This document shows, piece after piece, positions 24,385-33,393 of a DNA stretch of 64,000 nt. Source of the DNA: Asanoa hainanensis (GTDB lineage Bacteria > Actinomycetota > Actinomycetes > Mycobacteriales > Micromonosporaceae); contig NZ_FZPH01000006.1 in NCBI RefSeq assembly GCF_900188485.1, positions 1 through 64,000 on the forward strand, given 5' to 3'. The position numbers and the translations under genes were made by a program. The notes below the pieces were generated by a model. It made no database searches and was not told the origin of the DNA. It was given only the letters and a program-made list of their open reading frames with translations. Each line of letters begins with the position of its first letter. Positions within the stretch are counted from its first letter, which is position 1.

Positions 24385-26925
24385 ATGCACGCGTTCCTGG
24401 CCCGGCTCGGCCGCACCTGCGCCCGCCACCACTGGGTCGTCATCGTCTCGTGGCTGGTGCTCGTGGTCGGGCTGGCCCTCGGGAACGCGCGGTGGGGCGG
24501 CGACTACGTCAACAACTACACAGTGCCGGGCAGCCAGTCCGCGCAGGGCACCCAGGTGATCGCTGACGAGTTCCCGGGGCAGAGCACGTTCGTCGGCCAG
24601 TTGGTCTTCCAGGCGCCGCCGGGCACTTTGGTGACGTCGCAGCAGGCCGCGATCGACCAGTCGTTCGCCAACACCGCCGCGCTGCCGCACGTGGTCAGCG
24701 CGGTCAGCCCGTTCGCCATGTCACCGCCGACGGTGTCGGCTGACGGCACGATCGCGTACGGCAACGTCGACTACGACATCTCGACCGACACACTCGGGTA
24801 CTCGTACCTTCAGCAGCTCGACCAGGCGGTGGCACCGGCCCGGGCGGCGGGCCTGACCGTCGACTACGGCGCCGCCTCGGGCCAGATCGACAAGGGCACG
24901 AACGACATCCCGTCCGAGATCGTCGGCATCGTGGTGGCCTTCGTCCTGCTGTTCCTGATCTTCTTCTCCTTCGTGGCGGCGCTGATCCCGCTGGTCGCGG
25001 CGGTGTTCTCGGTGCTGGGCGCGCTGTCCATCATCGGGCTGTTGGCGGCCCTGTGGAACTTCCCGACGACCGGGCCGACGCTGGCCACGTTGTTGGGCCT
25101 GGGTGTCGCGATCGACTACGGGTTGTTCCAGGTGGCCCGACATCGAGAGGACCTCGGCGCCGGCAACGACTACGTGGGCGCGGCCGGGAGCGCGAACAAT
25201 CACTCCGGGATGGCGATCCTGGTCGCCGGCACCACGGTGATCATCGCGATGCTCGGGCTGTTCATCGCCGGGTTGCCGTTCATCAGCGCGCTCGGAGTCT
25301 CGGCGGCGCTCGGCGTCGCGATGACGATGCTGGCGGCGCTGACGTTGATTCCGGCTTTTCTCGGGTTGTCGGGGCGGACCGTTCGCGCGATGCGCCGCCA
25401 TCGCAAGGCTGCGGGTGGTACGCCGGGCGTGGCGGTCCCGCCGGCACCGCCGCACCCTCGACCCGGTGGCGACGAACCGGACCTGGAGGCGGGACACGGC
25501 AGCGCCCCAGGCTACGGGACCGGGCCGACCAACCGGGGTCAGGGATCCGGCTATCCAGCCGGCAGGGAACCCGGGGACACTTTTGGCACCGGGGCGGGAC
25601 CCGGCGGCACCGGTAGCGGCGAGGCCGGACCCGGCGGCTCTTATGGCACCGCCGCCGGACCCGGCGGCACGGGTGGCGGTGGGGCCGGACCCGGCGATTG
25701 GCACGGGGGCGAAGCACAAGAGTCAGGGTTCGGCGCCCGGCCCGGTCCCGGATCCCCGGCCGCGGGCGAAGCGCGGCCCGATCCGATCACCCACCCCGCG
25801 CACGAGCATGGTGCCTTCGCGCGCTGGGGTCGTTATGTCAGCAAGCACCCGTGGCCGTGGGCGGCGGCGGCCGTGGCGGTGCTGCTGGTGATCACGATTC
25901 CGTTGATCTGGATCGACTTCGGCCAGCTCGACCCCGGCACCGACCCGACCAGCGACACCGACCGCCGGGCGTACGACCTGATCGCCGAAGGTTTCGGTCC
26001 TGGCGCCAACGGGCCGTTGACCGTGGTGTTGACCTTCCCGGCCGGCACCGATCCGACAACGCTGCTCACCAGCACCCAGCTCACCCTCGAACAGCAGCCC
26101 GGCGTCGCGTCGGTGACACCGCCGCTGGTCAATCCGCAGGTCACCGCCGCGATCATCAACGTCATCCCGACCACCGGGCCGCGTGACTCGGCGACGAACG
26201 ACCTCGTGCATCACCTCCGCGACGACGTGCTGCCCACGATCCCGGCGACCAGCTACCTGACGGGGCAGACGGCCAGCTACGACGACTTCACCGCGCGCAC
26301 CGTCGAGCGCCTGCCGTGGCTGATCCTCGCCGTCGTGGTGCTGTCGCTGCTGTTGTTGACCACCGCCTTCCGCTCGCTGGTGATCGGCATCCAGGCCGCG
26401 CTGATGAACCTGCTCTCGGTCGGAGCCGCGTACGGCGTGATCGTCGCCGTCTTCCAATGGGGCTGGGGTGCGTCACTGATCGGCGTGGACATGTCGCTGT
26501 CCATTCCCGCGTACGTCCCGATGATCATGTTCGCCGTAGTTTTCGGGCTCTCGATGGACTACGAGGTCTTCCTGATGTCCCGCGTGCACGAGGCCTACGT
26601 GCGCACCCACGACACCCGGCGCAGCGTGGCACTCGGAATCGGCGCCACGGCCCGCGTGATCACCACCGCCGCACTGATCATGATCGTGGTGTTCATCAGC
26701 TTCGTCGCGGACCCGGACCCGACGATCAAGATGCTGGCCGTCGGCATGGCGGTATCAGTGCTGCTCGACGCCAGCATTGTCCGCATGATCCTCGTGCCGG
26801 CGATCCTGGCGCTGCTCGGCGACCGGGCATGGTGGATCCCGCGCTGGCTCGACCGCATCCTGCCCCGGCTCGACATCGAGGGCGAGCTGCCGCCCAAGCC
26901 GGAGCTCCAGGACGCGCACCGATGA
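24385..26925 (+). CDS. MMPL/RND-family transporter with Gly-rich insertion
   Basis: An 846-residue RND-type exporter of the MMPL family, proton-driven transporters of lipids or siderophores in actinobacteria. Each half has a leading helix, an extracytoplasmic domain and five helices; the key Asp-Tyr pairs are in VAIDYGLFQVARHRE and GLSMDYEVFLMSRVHE. Between the halves, about residues 335-475 form a cytoplasmic, disordered linker very rich in Gly and Pro with an imperfect GPGGTG repeat (25390-25810). ATG 24385 follows GAAGGGG. Its TGA overlaps the ligase ATG (ATGA). Pairing with the acyl-CoA ligase suggests a lipid substrate. Confidence 0.92.
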   Translation: MHAFLARLGRTCARHHWVVIVSWLVLVVGLALGNARWGGDYVNNYTVPGSQSAQGTQVIADEFPGQSTFVGQLVFQAPPGTLVTSQQAAIDQSFANTAALPHVVSAVSPFAMSPPTVSADGTIAYGNVDYDISTDTLGYSYLQQLDQAVAPARAAGLTVDYGAASGQIDKGTNDIPSEIVGIVVAFVLLFLIFFSFVAALIPLVAAVFSVLGALSIIGLLAALWNFPTTGPTLATLLGLGVAIDYGLFQVARHREDLGAGNDYVGAAGSANNHSGMAILVAGTTVIIAMLGLFIAGLPFISALGVSAALGVAMTMLAALTLIPAFLGLSGRTVRAMRRHRKAAGGTPGVAVPPAPPHPRPGGDEPDLEAGHGSAPGYGTGPTNRGQGSGYPAGREPGDTFGTGAGPGGTGSGEAGPGGSYGTAAGPGGTGGGGAGPGDWHGGEAQESGFGARPGPGSPAAGEARPDPITHPAHEHGAFARWGRYVSKHPWPWAAAAVAVLLVITIPLIWIDFGQLDPGTDPTSDTDRRAYDLIAEGFGPGANGPLTVVLTFPAGTDPTTLLTSTQLTLEQQPGVASVTPPLVNPQVTAAIINVIPTTGPRDSATNDLVHHLRDDVLPTIPATSYLTGQTASYDDFTARTVERLPWLILAVVVLSLLLLTTAFRSLVIGIQAALMNLLSVGAAYGVIVAVFQWGWGASLIGVDMSLSIPAYVPMIMFAVVFGLSMDYEVFLMSRVHEAYVRTHDTRRSVALGIGATARVITTAALIMIVVFISFVADPDPTIKMLAVGMAVSVLLDASIVRMILVPAILALLGDRAWWIPRWLDRILPRLDIEGELPPKPELQDAHR

Positions 26926-27917
26926 GCCCGGCCGCCCGCCGAAAGCCCCCGGGCCTGGGCTGGCCGGCGGTGATCGAGCCGATGCTGGCGGTCCCGGGCG
27001 AGATACCGACCAACCCCGGCTGGGCGTACGAGTTCAAGTGGGACGGCGTCCGCACCGTCGCCTACACCGACGGCCGAGGCGGCATCCGGCTGATGTCGCG
27101 CAACGACCTGGACGTGACGGCGAGCTACCCGGAACTCGGCGTAGTGGCCGACCTGCTGGGCCGCCGCCGCGCGGTCCTGGACGGCGAAATCGTCACCTTC
27201 GACAAGCGTGGCGTCTCCTCCTTCTCGTCGCTGCAACGCCGGATGCACGTGGTCAGCCCGAGCCCGAAGCTGGTCACGGACACCCCGGTCGTGTACGGAG
27301 TGTTCGACGTCCTCTTCCTCGACGAGCCACTGACGTCTCGCCCGTGGCACGAGCGCCGCGCCGTGCTCGACGACCTGGGCATCGACGAGCAGCCGGTGCT
27401 GGTAGCGCCCTACTTCGACAGCGACCCCGACGCCGTGATGGCGACCGCGCGCGAACGCGGCCTGGAGGGTGTGGTCTCGAAGCGGGTCGACGGCATCTAC
27501 CACCCGGGCCGGCGTTCGCCGGTCTGGCTCAAGACCCCCTTCATCCAGACCACCGAGGTGGTGATCGTCGGCTGGAAACCCGGCGCCGGCCGGCGCGCGG
27601 GAACGATCGGTTCGCTGGCCCTGGGCGCCTACAACGACCAAAACGAACTCACCTACTGCGGCGGAGTCGGCACCGGTTTCACCGACGACATGCTCGCCGA
27701 ACTGCTGGCCCTGCTCGGCCCGCTGGAAACCGACCGCTCACCGCTGGCGCAGCAGATCCCGGCGGCGGACCGGCGCGCGGTGCGCTGGGTGCGCCCCAAG
27801 GTGGTCGGCGAGGTGGTCTTCCGGTCGGTCACCCCGGACGGCCGACTGCGCCACCCAGCCTGGCGCGGCCTGCGCCCGGACCGCCGCCCGCGCGAGGCCC
27901 GCCTCCCACGCCCCTGA
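26922..27917 (+). CDS. ATP-dependent DNA ligase, LigD ligase-domain type
   Basis: A 331-residue ATP-dependent DNA ligase. The adenylation Lys39 is in EFKWDGVR; further nucleotidyltransferase motifs are LDGEIVTFD, YGVFDVLFLD, EGVVSKRVDG and WLKTPF, followed by an OB-fold domain ending EVVFRSVTPDGRLRHPAWRGLRPD. This matches the stand-alone ligase domain of bacterial non-homologous end joining (LigC/LigD group). No Ku, polymerase or nuclease domain is nearby. The ATGA overlap with the MMPL gene implies co-expression with an unrelated transporter. Confidence 0.92.
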   Translation: MSPAARRKPPGLGWPAVIEPMLAVPGEIPTNPGWAYEFKWDGVRTVAYTDGRGGIRLMSRNDLDVTASYPELGVVADLLGRRRAVLDGEIVTFDKRGVSSFSSLQRRMHVVSPSPKLVTDTPVVYGVFDVLFLDEPLTSRPWHERRAVLDDLGIDEQPVLVAPYFDSDPDAVMATARERGLEGVVSKRVDGIYHPGRRSPVWLKTPFIQTTEVVIVGWKPGAGRRAGTIGSLALGAYNDQNELTYCGGVGTGFTDDMLAELLALLGPLETDRSPLAQQIPAADRRAVRWVRPKVVGEVVFRSVTPDGRLRHPAWRGLRPDRRPREARLPRP

Positions 27918-28259
27918 CCACCGCGAGCACCCCACGACTCGGCCGCAGCCAGAGCCCATCGCTTGACCACGTCGGCGGTGGCGCAGCCCGCATGCGCGTC
28001 GCGGCTCGAACCCCAGGCGCATCTTGCTTGCTGCTCTCCCGGACGTGGCGCTCACGCTGCGCCGCGCGGCGGCCCCGTGGGGGCTCGTTGGATCGTCACG
28101 TAGCCCCTAAGGATCGCGGCGCAATCCACGCAGACCGCCCCACGACCCCGCTCAAGCCCCACGCGGACCGCAGCGCAAACCCCGCGCCCGTGCGGATTGC
28201 CGCGCGGACTTGTGGGCCCCTGTGCGGACCGCCGTGCGGCCTCGCGAACGTCCCGGGCA
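27918..28259. other. Non-coding gap with degenerate short repeats
   Basis: This 342-bp stretch between two convergent genes holds no supported gene. From about 28120 to 28250 a short motif close to GCGGACCGC recurs about six times in variable form at irregular spacing, and no clean terminator hairpin was found. The open frames crossing it lack ribosome sites and recognisable protein content. Confidence 0.5.
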
Positions 28260-29090
28260 TCAGTGGTTTGCTGTCATCGCGCCTCCCGGTGGGCCGGCGG
28301 CGATTCGGGTGCGGATCTCGGTCATTCGTTCCGCAGTGTGGTGTGGCATTTCCCAGCGCGACTCCAACCACCAAGTCGCCCCCGCGTCGACCCAAGGCGC
28401 GACGATGCCCGCCGCCGCGGCGCGGTCCGAAGACGGCGTCTCCCCTTCGGCGATCACGGCGTAGCCGGCCGGCATGCCCTGCTGCGCAAGCCAGGCCCGC
28501 ATCTCGCGCACTCCGTCAGGACCCCCCTCGCCGTCGAACTCGGGCACGACCCCGTCGCAGCGCAGGGCCCGGCGAAGAGAACGGGGGCGCGGCCAGCGCG
28601 CCACCACCCAGATCGGGATTCGTGCTTGAACGGGCCGCACCGCCTCAGAAAGATCAGAACGCGCGCAGGAGAAGTCGTAGAAATCCCCGTGGAAGCTGGT
28701 CGACCCCGACCAGAGCGCCCTGATCAGGTCGATGCCCTCGTCGAGGCGTAGGGCCCGGCCGCGCCGGTCGACCACCTCCCCCGTGTCGGGCAGGTCGGTC
28801 TCTATAGCGCCCAGGCCCACGGTCAGGATCGAACGCCCCGCGGACAGTTGGTCTAGGGTCGCCACCTGGCTGGCCACCGTCCACGGGCGGCGCCACGGCA
28901 GCGGCGTCAGCATCGTGCCCAGGCGAACCCGCGAGGTCGCCATCGCCATCGCAGCGAGCAACGACCACGCATCGACGCCGTAGGCCGCCTCCCACACGAA
29001 CACCGCGTCCCAACCGGCCTGCTCGGCCAGGACCGCCTGTGCGACCTGCTCGCCAGCCGGCCCGCCGGGCAGAATCACCCCGTACCTCAT
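28260..29090 (-). CDS. LLM-class flavin-dependent oxidoreductase
   Basis: A 276-residue luciferase-like monooxygenase (F420- or FMN-dependent). The beta-barrel pattern is clear: MRYGVILPGG, AEQAGWDAVFVWE, RVRLGTMLTPLPWRRPWTVA, LDQLSAGRSILTVGLGA and IPIWVVARWPRPRSLRRA. The substrate is unknown. The open frame extends 32 codons upstream, but ATG 29090 begins the first strand as in relatives. It is divergent from the MerR-clamp fusion gene, whose operator lies between them. Confidence 0.85.
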   Translation of the reverse strand: MRYGVILPGGPAGEQVAQAVLAEQAGWDAVFVWEAAYGVDAWSLLAAMAMATSRVRLGTMLTPLPWRRPWTVASQVATLDQLSAGRSILTVGLGAIETDLPDTGEVVDRRGRALRLDEGIDLIRALWSGSTSFHGDFYDFSCARSDLSEAVRPVQARIPIWVVARWPRPRSLRRALRCDGVVPEFDGEGGPDGVREMRAWLAQQGMPAGYAVIAEGETPSSDRAAAAGIVAPWVDAGATWWLESRWEMPHHTAERMTEIRTRIAAGPPGGAMTANH

Positions 29091-29125
29091 GGGGAAATGG
29101 ATACCAGGGCCCTCCGACAAGAAAC

Positions 29126-29156
29126 TTGACCCTCGACCTGGTCGAGGCACCACGGT
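29126..29156 (+). promoter_or_regulatory. MerR-type promoter and operator
   Basis: A -35 TTGACC (29126-29131) and a weak -10 CACGGT (29151-29156) are 19 bp apart, the stretched spacing of MerR-controlled promoters. Between them is a perfect palindrome CCTCGACC-T-GGTCGAGG (29131-29147). The regulator encoded just downstream is the obvious ligand, so autoregulation is likely. Confidence 0.7.
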
Positions 29157-29175
29157 GAGGGATGTGGAGAGCGAC

Positions 29176-30207
29176 ATGCGGAGCATCGGCGAGACCGCCC
29201 GGGCCAGCGGGCTGAGCGTGAGCGCGCTGCGGTTCTACGACCGCGAGGGCGTGCTCGTGCCGGCGCTGGTGGACCCGGAGAACGGCTACCGCTGGTACAC
29301 CGACCGGCAGATCCGCCAGGCCCGGCTCGTCGCCGGGTTGCGGCGGGTCGGCATGCCGGTCGCCGAGATCGCCGCGGTCTTGGGCACCGACGCGCCGACG
29401 GCGCACCGGTTGCTGGACCAGCACCTGCACCGGCTCGAGGCCGGCCTCGACGATGCCCGCCGTGAGCTCTCCCGCGTCCACGCCCTACTCGACACGCAGG
29501 AGCGACCCATGACCACCGTGACCCTGTCCCGCACCGCCCTGATCGCCGCGCTCGGCGACGTCCGCTTCGCCGCAGGCCAGGACCCCGAACTGCCGATGCT
29601 CTCCGGCGTCCTGGTCGAGGTCGAGTCCGTCGCCGTGATCTTCGTGGCCACCGACCGCTACCGGATGGCGATCCACCGGGAGGACGCCGTGGTCGACGGC
29701 CCAGCCATCAAGGTGATCGCGCCGCTCGATTGGGTCGACCGGGTCCGCGCGCACGAGAAGGAAGAGCCGATCACCCTGCACCTGGGCACCGAGACGATCG
29801 AGGCGTCCGGCGCCGGTTGGGCGATCAAGGACAAGCCGCTGGCGTACGACTACACCGACTGGCGCCGGGCCATCGAAGCACGCTCCGCCGGCGGCACCCC
29901 CCGCACCGCACCGGTCGACGCGACCGCACTGCGCGCGACCCTTACAGCAACCGACACCCCGCGGGTGTTCCGCCACGATCACGAGCTCGTCGTCCTGGCC
30001 ATCGGCAACAGCGGCGGGATCGACATCGTCGGCGAGCAGGAATCCGAGGGCGGCGTGGCCGTCAACCGCGAGTTCCTGCTGCAGGCGCTGGACGCGAGCG
30101 GCGACGGCCAGCTCCTGCTTGAGCTCGACGGCCCGATCCGCCCGCTCGCGATCCGCCGCCCGACCGACGACCGCGCCTACTCGCTCCTCATGCCGGTGAA
30201 ACTCTGA
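29176..30207 (+). CDS. MerR regulator fused to a DnaN (sliding-clamp)-like module
   Basis: A 343-residue two-part protein. Residues 1-70 are a MerR winged helix (SIGETARASGLSVSALRFYDREG, NGYRWYTDRQI); 75-110 form the dimer helix. From residue 112 the sequence follows DNA polymerase III beta subunit: LPMLSGVLVEVES and ATDRYRMAIHR resemble clamp domain II, and VAVNREFLLQALDA plus the terminal RPTDDRAYSLLMPVKL match domain III, ending as DnaN does. At 232 residues this is two of the three clamp domains. ATG 29176 is chosen over the longer frame because GGAGAG precedes it. An AGGAG site stands before an internal ATG at 29509, exactly at the domain junction. The clamp part may bind a ligand or peptide; its role is unknown. 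Confidence 0.85.
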   Translation: MRSIGETARASGLSVSALRFYDREGVLVPALVDPENGYRWYTDRQIRQARLVAGLRRVGMPVAEIAAVLGTDAPTAHRLLDQHLHRLEAGLDDARRELSRVHALLDTQERPMTTVTLSRTALIAALGDVRFAAGQDPELPMLSGVLVEVESVAVIFVATDRYRMAIHREDAVVDGPAIKVIAPLDWVDRVRAHEKEEPITLHLGTETIEASGAGWAIKDKPLAYDYTDWRRAIEARSAGGTPRTAPVDATALRATLTATDTPRVFRHDHELVVLAIGNSGGIDIVGEQESEGGVAVNREFLLQALDASGDGQLLLELDGPIRPLAIRRPTDDRAYSLLMPVKL

Positions 30208-30218
30208 GAGAAGGCGGC

Positions 30219-31715
30219 CTACAAACCGCGGGCGAGCCGGTGGTACGCCGCCGTCCAGCGCAGCTCTTGCACGAATCGCCGCACGGTGGTCTGGCCGTCG
30301 ATCAGGGCGAGCTCGGTGCCCGTCATCTCGGCCAGGTCGTGCAGCTCCGCCGAGCCGACCGCCTGTGACAGGGCGGTGTGGTGCGGCCCGCCCGCGGTCA
30401 GCCACGCCTCGGCCGAGGTGAGCAGGTCCGGACGCGGGATCCAGATCGCCCGCGCCACCGGCAGGTTCGGCAGCGGGTGGTCGGCCGGCACCACGTCGAC
30501 CTCGTTGGCTACCAGCCGGAACCGCTCGCCGAGGTCGGCGAGCCCGACCACCACCGCCGGGCCGGGTGCCGCGTCGAAGACCAGCCGGACCGGGTCTTCC
30601 CGGCCGCCGATCGACAGCGGGTGGATCTCGGCGCGCGGGGTCTCGCCGGCGATCGACGGGCAGACCTCCAGCATGTGCGCGCCCAGCGTGCGCTCGTGGC
30701 CGGGCGTCAGGTCGTACGTGTAGTCCTCCATGAACGACGTGCCGCCGGACTGCCCGGCCGACATCGCCTTGAGGGTGCGCACCAGCACCGCGGTCTTCCA
30801 GTCGCCCTCGCCGCCGAAGCCGTAGCCGTCGGCCATCAGCCGCTGCACCGCGAGGCCCGGCAACTGCCGCAACCCGCCCAGGTCTTCGAAGTTGGTGGTG
30901 AACGCCCGGAACCCGCCGGCCTCCAGGAACGACCGTAGCCCCAGCTCGATCCGCCCGGCGTAACGAAGCGACTCATGCCGCGCCCCACCCGAATGCAAGG
31001 CCGGGTCAAGGCGATAGAGCGAGTCGTACTCCGCGACCAATTTGTCTACATCGGACTCCGCAGCGGCGGCGACCGCGTCGACCAGCTCAGTCACCCCGTA
31101 CGTGTTGACGGATACCCCGAACCGGACCTGGGCCTCGACCTTGTCGCCCTCGGTGACCGCCACGTTGCGCATGTTGTCGCCGAACCGGGCCAGCCGCAGC
31201 GAACGCAGCTCGGCCCGTCCCAGCGCGGCGCGCGCCCAGGTGCCGATCCGGGCGGTCACCCGAGGGTCGCTGACGTGCCCGGCCACGGTCTTGCGAGGCA
31301 CGCCGAGCCGGGTCTGCATATAGCCGAACTCGCGGTCGCCGTGCGCCGCCTGGTTGAGGTTCATGAAGTCCATGTCGATGTCGGCCCACGGCAGCGCCAC
31401 ATTGGACTGAGTGTGCAGGTGCAGCAGCGGCACGTCGAGCGCGTCGAGCCCGGCGATCCACATCTTGGCGGGCGAGAACGTGTGCATCCAGGCGATCACC
31501 CCGACCACGCCCTCGGTGGTGGCCGCAGCCCGGCAGGCCCGCAGGATGGCCTCGGCCGAGGTGAGCACCGGCTGCCACTCCACCGCGGCCGGCACGGCGG
31601 CGGACGCGTCCAGCACGGCGGCGATCCGTTGTGACTGTTCAGCCACCTGGCGCAGCGTGTCCTCGCCGTAGAGCTCCTGGCTGCCAGTCAGAAACCACAA
31701 ACGCGGTGTGCTCAT
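30219..31715 (-). CDS. araA: L-arabinose isomerase
   Basis: A 498-residue isomerase converting L-arabinose to L-ribulose with a bound Mn(II). Family blocks [11 protein letters not shown] at the N-terminus, [39 protein letters not shown] and the metal ligands in [22 protein letters not shown] and GGPHHTALS are present and the length is normal. ATG 31715 has GGGGAGA six bases upstream. It is the last gene of the six-gene arabinose operon, 31 bp after araB, and is convergent with the MerR-clamp gene. Confidence 0.96.
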   Translation of the reverse strand: MSTPRLWFLTGSQELYGEDTLRQVAEQSQRIAAVLDASAAVPAAVEWQPVLTSAEAILRACRAAATTEGVVGVIAWMHTFSPAKMWIAGLDALDVPLLHLHTQSNVALPWADIDMDFMNLNQAAHGDREFGYMQTRLGVPRKTVAGHVSDPRVTARIGTWARAALGRAELRSLRLARFGDNMRNVAVTEGDKVEAQVRFGVSVNTYGVTELVDAVAAAAESDVDKLVAEYDSLYRLDPALHSGGARHESLRYAGRIELGLRSFLEAGGFRAFTTNFEDLGGLRQLPGLAVQRLMADGYGFGGEGDWKTAVLVRTLKAMSAGQSGGTSFMEDYTYDLTPGHERTLGAHMLEVCPSIAGETPRAEIHPLSIGGREDPVRLVFDAAPGPAVVVGLADLGERFRLVANEVDVVPADHPLPNLPVARAIWIPRPDLLTSAEAWLTAGGPHHTALSQAVGSAELHDLAEMTGTELALIDGQTTVRRFVQELRWTAAYHRLARGL

Positions 31716-31746
31716 CCGGATCTCCCCATCGAGAGCGGTGCGGCGG

Positions 31747-33390
31747 TCAGGCGGCAAAGCGGCGGGCGTGCAGGCGGTGCAGCACTCGGGACGCACCCCG
31801 GCCGAAGTGGTCGTGAAGCTCGCGGTAGTCGGCGTAGATCGGGTCGTACGCGTCGGCACGCTCAGGCGAGGGGCGGTAGACCTCGGGCCCCCGGCTGCCC
31901 ATCACCGCGGCGGCCGCCCGGACGTCGGGATAGTGCCCGGCGGCCACGGCCGCGTGGATGGCCGAGCCGAGCGCCGGACCCTGCGCCGAGCCGATCACCG
32001 CGATGGGCCGGCGCAGGACGTCGGCGTACACCTGCATGAGGAAGGCGTTCTTGATCAGGCCACCCGCCGCGACGACCTCGGTGACCGGCACCCCGGCCGC
32101 CGAGAACGTCTCGACGATCATCCGGGTGCCGAACGCGGTCGCCTCGACCAACGCCCGGTACTGCTCCTCGGGGCGGGTGGCCAACGTCTGCCCCAGGATC
32201 ACTCCGGACAGCGCGTGGTCGACCAGCACCGAGCGGTTGCCGCTGTGCCAGTCGAGCGCGACCAGCCCGTGCGCACCGACCGGCTGGGCGGCGGCCAGCG
32301 CGCTGAGGTGGTCGTGCAGGTCGACACCGGCGGCGGCAGCGGCGGACACATAGGACGGTGGTACGCAGTTCGCAGCGAACCAGGCAAAAATGTCGCCGAC
32401 GCCGCTCTGGCCTGCTTCGTAGCCCCACAGCCCGCGCACGATGCCGTCAGCGACCACGCCGCACATCCCCGGCACCGCGGCCAGCCGCTCACCGGACAGC
32501 ACGTGGCACGTCGAGGTGCCCATGATGGCCACCAGTTGGCCGGGTTCGACAGCCCGGGCGGCCGGAGCGGTGACGTGCGCGTCGACGTTGCCGACCGCGA
32601 CCGCGATCCCCTCGGGCAGCCCGGTCAGCTCCGCCGCCCGCGCGGTGAGCGACCCGGCCCGATCGCCCAATGCGGACAGTGGGTGGCGCAGCTTGTCGAC
32701 GAAGCCGGCGAAGCGCGGGTCGAGCAGCGCGAGGTATTCCGGCGACGGGTAGGCGCCGTCCTGGTGGATGCCCTTGTAGCCGGCCGTGCAGACGTTGCGG
32801 GTCTCGACGCCGCACAGCTCCCAGACGATCCAGTCGGCCGCCTCGATCCAGCGCTCGGCGCGGTCGTAGAGCTCCGGATCCTCGTCGAGCAGCTGGAGGC
32901 CCTTGGCGAACTGCCACTCCGCCGAGATCCGCCCCCCGTAGCGCGGCAGCCACGGCTCATTACGGTCGGCGGCGAGCGCGTTGATCCGGTCGGCCTGGCC
33001 CTGTGCGGCATGGTGTTTCCAGAGCTTCGGGTACGCGTGGGGCCGGTCGGCCAGGCCGTCGACCTCGCACAGCGGCGTGCCGTCGGCCAGCGTCGGCAGC
33101 ACGGTGCAGGCGGTGAAGTCGGTGCCGATGCCGACCACCTCGGCCGGCTCGACACCGGCCACGGCGAGCGCCTTGCGCACCGCCTCGCGCAGCACGTCGC
33201 GCCAGTCCTGTGGCACCTGCAGCGCCCACGACGGAGGCAACCGGCGACCGCCGGGCAGGGTCTGTTCGACGGCGCCGTGCGCGTACTCGTGGACGGCGGA
33301 GCCGACCTCGGCACCGTCGGCCACCCGCACCACCACTGCCCGCCCGGAGAGCGTCCCGAAGTCGACGCCGACCACGTAAGGCACGGCCAC
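31747..33390 (-). CDS. araB: Ribulokinase
   Basis: A 547-residue FGGY-family kinase that phosphorylates L-ribulose to L-ribulose-5-phosphate. The N-terminal [40 protein letters not shown] and the C-terminal ATP-binding [19 protein letters not shown] are diagnostic. It begins three bases after the second permease gene stop, so it is clearly part of the transporter operon. The next enzyme of the route, AraD (ribulose-5-phosphate 4-epimerase), is not in the window. Confidence 0.95.
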   Translation of the reverse strand: MAVPYVVGVDFGTLSGRAVVVRVADGAEVGSAVHEYAHGAVEQTLPGGRRLPPSWALQVPQDWRDVLREAVRKALAVAGVEPAEVVGIGTDFTACTVLPTLADGTPLCEVDGLADRPHAYPKLWKHHAAQGQADRINALAADRNEPWLPRYGGRISAEWQFAKGLQLLDEDPELYDRAERWIEAADWIVWELCGVETRNVCTAGYKGIHQDGAYPSPEYLALLDPRFAGFVDKLRHPLSALGDRAGSLTARAAELTGLPEGIAVAVGNVDAHVTAPAARAVEPGQLVAIMGTSTCHVLSGERLAAVPGMCGVVADGIVRGLWGYEAGQSGVGDIFAWFAANCVPPSYVSAAAAAGVDLHDHLSALAAAQPVGAHGLVALDWHSGNRSVLVDHALSGVILGQTLATRPEEQYRALVEATAFGTRMIVETFSAAGVPVTEVVAAGGLIKNAFLMQVYADVLRRPIAVIGSAQGPALGSAIHAAVAAGHYPDVRAAAAVMGSRGPEVYRPSPERADAYDPIYADYRELHDHFGRGASRVLHRLHARRFAA

Positions 33391-33393
33391 CCC

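Noticed and set aside
24898-26925. Possible gene fusion or frameshift at the Gly-rich part of the MMPL gene
   Set aside because: The frame is continuous and both transporter halves have all helices and Asp-Tyr motifs, so the insertion is a linker.
27990-28030. CTCGAACCCC segment resembling a tRNA T-arm
   Set aside because: The flanks do not pair into a T-stem on either strand, and no anticodon arm or acceptor stem is found.
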